NCBI RefSeq assembly: GCF_902686445.1
Contig: NC_062216.1
Location: 13,041,084-13,105,083 of the forward strand
DNA length: 64,000 bases
Direction of reading: 5' to 3'
Origin: Sciurus carolinensis
Lineage: Eukaryota; Chordata; Mammalia; Rodentia; Sciuridae
In this document: positions 58,695 through 64,000 of the stretch, in pieces
How the letters are laid out: every line of letters starts with the position of its first letter
Numbering within the stretch: the stretch's first letter is position 1
Translations under genes and position numbers: made by a program
Notes under the pieces: generated by a model
Database searches by the model: none
What the model was told of the DNA's origin: nothing
What the model saw: the letters and a program-made list of their open reading frames with translations, nothing else

Positions 58695-60265
58695 ATTGCT
58701 TTCTGTCTCCTTGTTCTTGGGGATGTTTTATTTTTGGTGCTTATACATGCCAGTCGACATTTTTTTTTTTGTATTTTTGTTTCCTGATCTACAAAACAGG
58801 TGCTAACATGTGCCTGCAGGAGTATTGGGATACCGTGTCTCACACACAATATCGTAACATGTGAGTATATATTAGTAGACTTTTTTATGCTTTATTTTCT
58901 CTTTCCAAGGTTTGAAGGCAGGGATAATACTATTTGCTGCTGTGAATTCCTCATACTGCACATAGGTTTACACAGTTTTTGCAAATAGGCAATATGGGAT
59001 ATATTCACCAACTCTTTGAAACATTTTTATTTACAAAGGGGTGCTCTTAACTTTTCTTCACAGATTAAATTTTTAAAAATAAGTCTCAGTGTTATGGTAA
59101 CCATATTCATATTTATTCCCTGAATGAAAATTTGTCTGATGCACTACATGGAAATGAGACATGGTATTTAACATTACATAAATAATTCTCAGGTATGTGT
59201 ACTCTTGTCTGAGAGGATAAGTGAGCTACTTAGGAGTGGATGTAGCTTTTGTGGAGCTGAACTAGAAACTAGTGCTTGGTTTCCTTGAAATGTATTCCAA
59301 CGAGAGCAAGATAAATGATTGCAGTAAGGATGCTGGAAATGATATAAAATACAAGGATTTAAGTAGTTGGGAGAAAAGACAAGAGATGGCAATCTAGAAC
59401 AAGCAATTTAAAGCTCCTTATAAGATCACCATTTTCTCTTTTTTTTCTAGCATCTTTGAATAAGTGCTCTGACTGACATAGTCTGCCCTTTTAAAAATGT
59501 GATGACTCGTTTTTATTTTAAAAGGAAGCTTTTGTGTGAATTGCATATATTCTTGGGAAGTGTCCATTAAATCTCCATGGAATTTATGAGAAATATGTTT
59601 GCAATTGGTTAATGTACTGAGCAATCACATTACAGAGGAGAAGAAAGATGTTGCTGGGAGAATAATAATCCCCTGTGAGAATTTATTTTATCATTTCTTA
59701 TTGTCTTTCTTGATCAGGTTCTTCTTCCTTAAATGCACACTCATTGGAAGAGGAAAAGTTTTTAATTACAGTATTAATTCAATTAGAATAATAAGCAAAA
59801 TAATTTAGTTGTGAACTGTACATGAAAACTTGTTTTAAAACAGATGTTTGGATTTAATAATGCTGTTTAGAACTCTATTCAGAAACTGGGATTTTGACTG
59901 AATTCAGCCATGTCATTGTTACTTCTTATGTGTCATTTAAATAACTTTTTCATTTTTACATATTTACCATGGAACTAGGAAACTGAGATAAACATTCAGT
60001 TTGAGATAATCACCATTAACATTTTGAGATCTAGCCCTCCAAATGTATGTATATATATAGTCAGAAATATGAATTTTGTCTAAAATGTAAATTTCATGAG
60101 GCCATGAATGAGCAACTGAATGAATAAATGCATATTTAATAGGACTAGATCACAATGTACATATAATTTCAAAATACTGTTTTCTCATGTAATACATTTT
60201 AAAGTTTTTTTTAATGACACTTTTTAAAGACTACAAATAACTATTTGATTTTCTTCACTTCCTGA
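58695..60265. other. Unassigned AT-rich sequence, no gene seen
   Basis: No exon or clear repeat. A T run lies at 58761-58770, and a short TA tract at 60050-60058. Confidence 0.45.
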
Positions 60266-60269
60266 AGTT

Positions 60270-60400
60270 GAAGATTTAGATTATTTCCATTCTTTACAAT
60301 TAAGCAGTGCTACAATTAACATCCTTGAGTTATATTTGTGTGTATCGATAATTATTGTATTATAATCATTCCCTAGACATTGGATAGTGTAAAAATAGGA
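60270..60400 (-). repeat. Old L1 3' UTR fragment, antisense
   Basis: GATTATTTCCATTCTTTACA then GTGCTACAATTAACATCCTT is the antisense L1ME/L1M 3' UTR, diverged. Confidence 0.5.
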
Positions 60401-60681
60401 TACCCATTTTGAAGATCTTTGGTACCTGCCTTCCAATGATGGTGAAATGTTTGTACCCATTGAAATGACCACAGGCAGTACATGATGGAGCCCATTTTTC
60501 AGCTTCTTGCCAAGGAAGAATTATCATTTTCACATAATCTGTTCAATATTTTAAAAAGTAAGACTTAATATTATTTGCTCATATTATGTTTAAATATTTT
60601 ATTAGTATATTTAAGGATCATTAGTGGGTTTTTTGAAAGGTTTCAATAACTTTTTTTCATAGTGTTAGCATCATTCTCTTT

Positions 60682-60862
60682 TGGGGGGGTACTAGCGATA
60701 GAACTCAGGGGCACTTTACCACTGAGCTACATCCCTAGTCCTCCTTTTTAAAGTTTTATTTTGAGACAGGTTTGACTAAGTTGTTGAGGCTGGACTTAAA
60801 CTTGTGATTCTCCTGTCTCCCGAGTTGCTGAAATTATAGATATGTGCCTCCACTCCTGACTA
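60682..60862 (-). repeat. B1-ID dimeric SINE, antisense
   Basis: GGGGGGGTACTAGCGATAGA, CCACTGAGCTACATCCCTAG, TTGAGACAGGTTTGACTAAG and CCCGAGTTGCTGAAATTATA give ID then B1 halves in antisense order, moderately diverged. Confidence 0.88.
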
Positions 60863-60864
60863 AG

Positions 60865-61250
60865 TCAATATCACTTTTTATCTGTCAGGGAGATGTCATA
60901 TAGAATTCAGTGTAGCTCCCAAATTCTTAATATTGCAATTTTATTAAGTTTAAAATTTTAATTATCTGCCTGTAACAATTATATTTAATGCTTTAATACA
61001 TATATATACATATGTATAATACATATATGTATATGTATAAATATGTGTAACTATTTGTTTTCACATCCATGTCTCTTTTTCTTGAAGAAATTTCCTTTGG
61101 GGTGATATTTTGGAAGAACTGTTATTTTATTAATCATATAGAAGTACTTCTATTTTCTTCATGTGAATGTCATAAAAAGTTGTTTTATTTTTATTTTATT
61201 TTTTTTATCCTTAGTAAACTATATTTTTACTTGAAGTCTCCATTCTCTAC
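60865..61250. other. AT-rich sequence with a TA/TG tract
   Basis: At 61000-61045 the text is an imperfect TATA/TATG run. No exon is seen. Confidence 0.5.
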
Positions 61251-61254
61251 TTTT

Positions 61255-61560
61255 TAAAAAAAATGCTTTTATTAGTAAATAATAGCTATCTATAATAGTT
61301 GGGGTTGTTTTGACATAACCTTACAGACGTGGAGTTTACTTTGCCCATTTCAGGCTACAGTGTCTCCTTCCCACCCCTCCCTTCCCCCATTCCCTTTCCT
61401 TTACTCTATGGGTCTTCCTTCTCTTTGTTTTTTTAAATATTGCTCATAGATAGTCATGAAGGTGGAATTCACTGTGGTGTATTTACATGTGCACATCATT
61501 TTGTTGAATTTTTTCCACGATTCTCCCCTTTCCTCGTTTTGTCCCTGGCTGACCCTCGTG
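61255..61560 (-). repeat. L1 3' UTR, antisense
   Basis: The AT-rich tail side (TGCTTTTATTAGTAAATAAT) is followed by GTTGTTTTGACATAACC, the pyrimidine-rich 61362-61400 and a GTGGTGTATTTACATGTGC block, like the squirrel L1 3' UTR of 48.7 kb. Confidence 0.6.
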
Positions 61561-61564
61561 CCGC

Positions 61565-63055
61565 CATGCTCACAGCCCCAGGCTCAGCCCACATCAAGGC
61601 TGAGAAGATAGTGCAGCCATCGCTCTGATTTCAGCACTGACATGCTTTTCAGAGACAGCAGCTGCATCAGGACATCACGACTGGATCTCTCCAGGTCCCC
61701 TGGTCCAATCATAATAGTGGGGTCCAATTAAGGCCCCTGCCTCTCCTGCAAACAGGCCCCTCCTTTCATCCAAGTGAGATAAAGCAGAGACCAAAATGCT
61801 GGTCAGGTGACCCCACACCTTGGGTCTTACCAGCGGTATTTCTTGCAGAAATTCCTTGAAATCATGCACACGTGGATAGCACATTTTTTTCTGGTTTTGA
61901 TAGGTGCAGATTTCAATATCTTTTTATGTGCTTTTTATCCTGTTGATGGAATTCTGAGAGGCAGAGAACGTTAAATATGTGGCCTTCATTTTCACCTTGA
62001 CCCCAAATTCTTTAAAGTCAGTTGTTTGTTGGTTATCTTCTGCATCCTAGAGAGCTAAAGGCGGAAGTTAAGACAATTCGATAGAGTGGTTGCTTCTAGG
62101 GCCCCATCTGCCTTTGTCTGAGCCTGTTTTCTACTGCAGCTCTGTGCAGTGCTCAATATAATTTATGGGCACTGTCTTCGCCAGGCAGAGGAGAAATCCA
62201 TGTTGGCTGTCTTTCATTGCAGCTTCTCAATTGCAGAAGACACACAATCAGGGTGGGGTAGCTTTGCAACTCTGGTGTGGATGTAAGTCTCTGGGTCACC
62301 TATTTCACATCTGTTCCTAATTCAGATCCTTATTTCCAGTGAAAGAATAAAACTTTCAGAAGCAAAATGCTCATTTGTGACTTTCAGAAGCTTCAGGTGA
62401 GGAATGGCAATGTTTAAGGCAGGAAAAGCTTCCAGTGCTGCAGAAATCACAATGCACAGGCTTCACTAGGTATGTGAGTTGATTTTATGCAGTGGGATTT
62501 CCAACACCTTTGACACAGACACATACACACACACGCACACACACACCATATGCATGTGTTTATAAATATATCTGTACACATATATATGTACATATGACCT
62601 TTAAAATGGCTCTTGATGCCTGAAAATGGCAGTCTCACTAGTCAGTACTGCATTCCTGGAGAGACGGACTTGCAGAGGGGAAACCCACTACTGGAATCTT
62701 CCATTGTGTGATATTTGTGATTTATATGGCTTGGCCATGGACAAAGTGACATTAGCAATTTTTCATGAGTGGCAGATTGGAGGGTGAATGGGGTAACTGA
62801 CTTCCTTGCCTCTGATTACAGACTTATCAGGGGCGTGAGACACAGGAAGTACATGTGCAAATTACACTCTTGTCCCAGTAATGAGCAAGATACATCTACT
62901 GGATGGGCCTCTCCGTTCCTAGATTTTAGGTCACACTCCAATTCCAGCCAAGAGTTTCTTCTTTTCTTTTTCCATAAATAGAAATACTAGGCCTATGTAA
63001 TAGACTCTTCTGGGCTCCAGTCATCAGCCGCTGTTCCATGCTGAGCTGCAGGTCT
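61565..63055. other. Unassigned, with CA and TA tracts
   Basis: Short (CA)n at 62519-62547 and a TA-rich tract at 62564-62596. No exon is supported. Confidence 0.45.
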
Positions 63056-63059
63056 GCTG

Positions 63060-63420
63060 GGATATTTTCTGCTATGTGAGCAAGTCAGCTTCCATTCTGA
63101 ATATTTCATGCGCGCTGCACATGCTTGATGGAGTAAGAGCTCTCACCAGTGATGAATTTGTAGCACATGCATTGGCAGCTTTCCTGAACTGTTTACTTTA
63201 ATAACATCATCAGCAATTAGCCCTGTAAAGTCAAAATTTAAATGGGCTCTGCAAACAAACATGCCTTTGAATCAGCTAATAACAAGATGGGCCTAAAGGG
63301 GCCTGATGTAATTAGGTAGGACAATAGTTGAGAGGAAATTAATCAAGGCTAGGAGCATAAAAAGTAATGGATTCTTTCACCACAGCTTTGAAAAATGCTA
63401 TAATTCCAAAGGGAAAGGAG
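63060..63420. promoter_or_regulatory. Candidate conserved noncoding block
   Basis: A repeat-free stretch with clustered factor-like words: GCAAACAAACA (63251-63261, FOX-like), CCTTTGAATCAG (63264, TCF/LEF-like), CAGCAATTAG (63211) and TGTAATTAGG (63307), both homeodomain-like. GGCTCTGCAAAC-type text keeps its order without the decay seen in repeats. Conservation is inferred from texture, not measured. Confidence 0.3.
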
Positions 63421-63537
63421 AAGTGTGGAATAGGAGATGGTCAGAATCAATCAATACCTACTTATTTGTGGACAGGGCTACACTTATCCAACAGCACCAC
63501 TGATCACTGGAGATCCAGGAGAAGGAAGAGGAGGTAT

Positions 63538-63780
63538 GTACTGAGCACTTTCTCGGTGGCAGAGGTTTTGTTTATCTTAAAAACTGTATCTTATCTTTAA
63601 TTTTTGCAGATTCTGCAAGGTAGTGATTTTATAAGCAAAGAATTTACAGATAAAAATTCACTCAGAAGATGGAACATCAGTGCACACAAGAAGGTGCACG
63701 TGATGTCTTTGAGGAGGACATCACACTGTTCAGAGAGGGGCAGACTGGAGACCACACTGCTGCCAGGGTTCAAGGAAGAG
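63538..63780 (-). repeat. MIR-like SINE, antisense
   Basis: TGAGCACTTTCTCGGTGGC, GCAAGGTAGTGATTTTATAA and a GTTCAGAGAGGGGCAGACTG block follow antisense MIR in order, strongly diverged. Confidence 0.5.
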
Positions 63781-64000
63781 AGAGGCCAGTACAGGTTGAG
63801 CAATCAAGAAAGGCTTCATGCATGGAAGCTTTTAACACATGTGTAATCTCAGGCAGGTGAAGGAGGTCAGTAGGATGGACTCTAAGGAGAACATTCTGTC
63901 TTGCTACTTTTTTGTCAGTCATTTGTTTTTTGAACTCCACAGTGGGGAGAGGAGATGAGAAGGACTAAGTGTGCACGCATGCGTGAGACAGAGGAGGGTG

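Noticed and set aside
1..64000. CRISPR array, phage, operon or bacterial gene cluster
   Set aside because: There is no regularly spaced direct repeat, no dense ORFs and no ribosome-binding sites. Repeat content is mammalian throughout.

Overview
This is mammalian nuclear DNA, almost certainly from a squirrel-family rodent (ground squirrel, marmot or relative). It is AT-rich, CpG-poor and interspersed with repeats, and no reading frame reads as a conserved exon. The lineage call rests on seven copies of a dimeric SINE with a B1/Alu-like 7SL half joined to an ID-type tRNA-derived half (the B1-dID or MEN class typical of sciurids), on L1 3' ends unlike those of mouse or human, and on rodent MTE-type MaLR solo LTRs. 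I found no protein-coding gene, no tRNA or rRNA gene, no CRISPR array and no operon. The window is best read as intergenic or deep-intronic. Layout: 0-10 kb holds decayed L1, L2 and MIR relics and one SINE. 11.1-13.7 kb is two adjacent antisense L1M/L1ME relics. 15-17.4 kb has three MaLR LTRs. 20-27 kb has an old LTR-like repeat, a young twin-primed L1 with a perfect 14-bp target-site duplication (TSD), a long TTTC microsatellite, and an L2 relic of about 1 kb. 27.5-33.4 kb alternates MLT1 LTRs with L1 pieces, including an LTR inserted inside an L1. 34.5-35 kb is unique sequence that looks regulatory. 35.4-37.4 kb is an antisense L1 carrying one SINE, with a second SINE at its edge. 37.4-47 kb is mixed unique sequence with SINEs, LTRs, MIR and MER5, and includes a cluster of AP-1 motifs near 43.9 kb. 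47.5-50 kb has two L1 insertions, followed by a GC-rich leader and a 99-codon frame with a strong Kozak start, the only stretch that might be a retrocopy or unknown exon. 51-54.6 kb is a long decayed L1. 55-64 kb has two LTRs, L1 3' ends, and unique sequence, with a candidate conserved noncoding block at 63.06-63.42 kb. Nothing in the window supports a new multi-gene system. The points worth checking are the Kozak-start frame, the two recent L1 insertions, and the candidate regulatory blocks. Repeat family names come from recognition by eye without a repeat library, so subfamily labels and edges are approximate.
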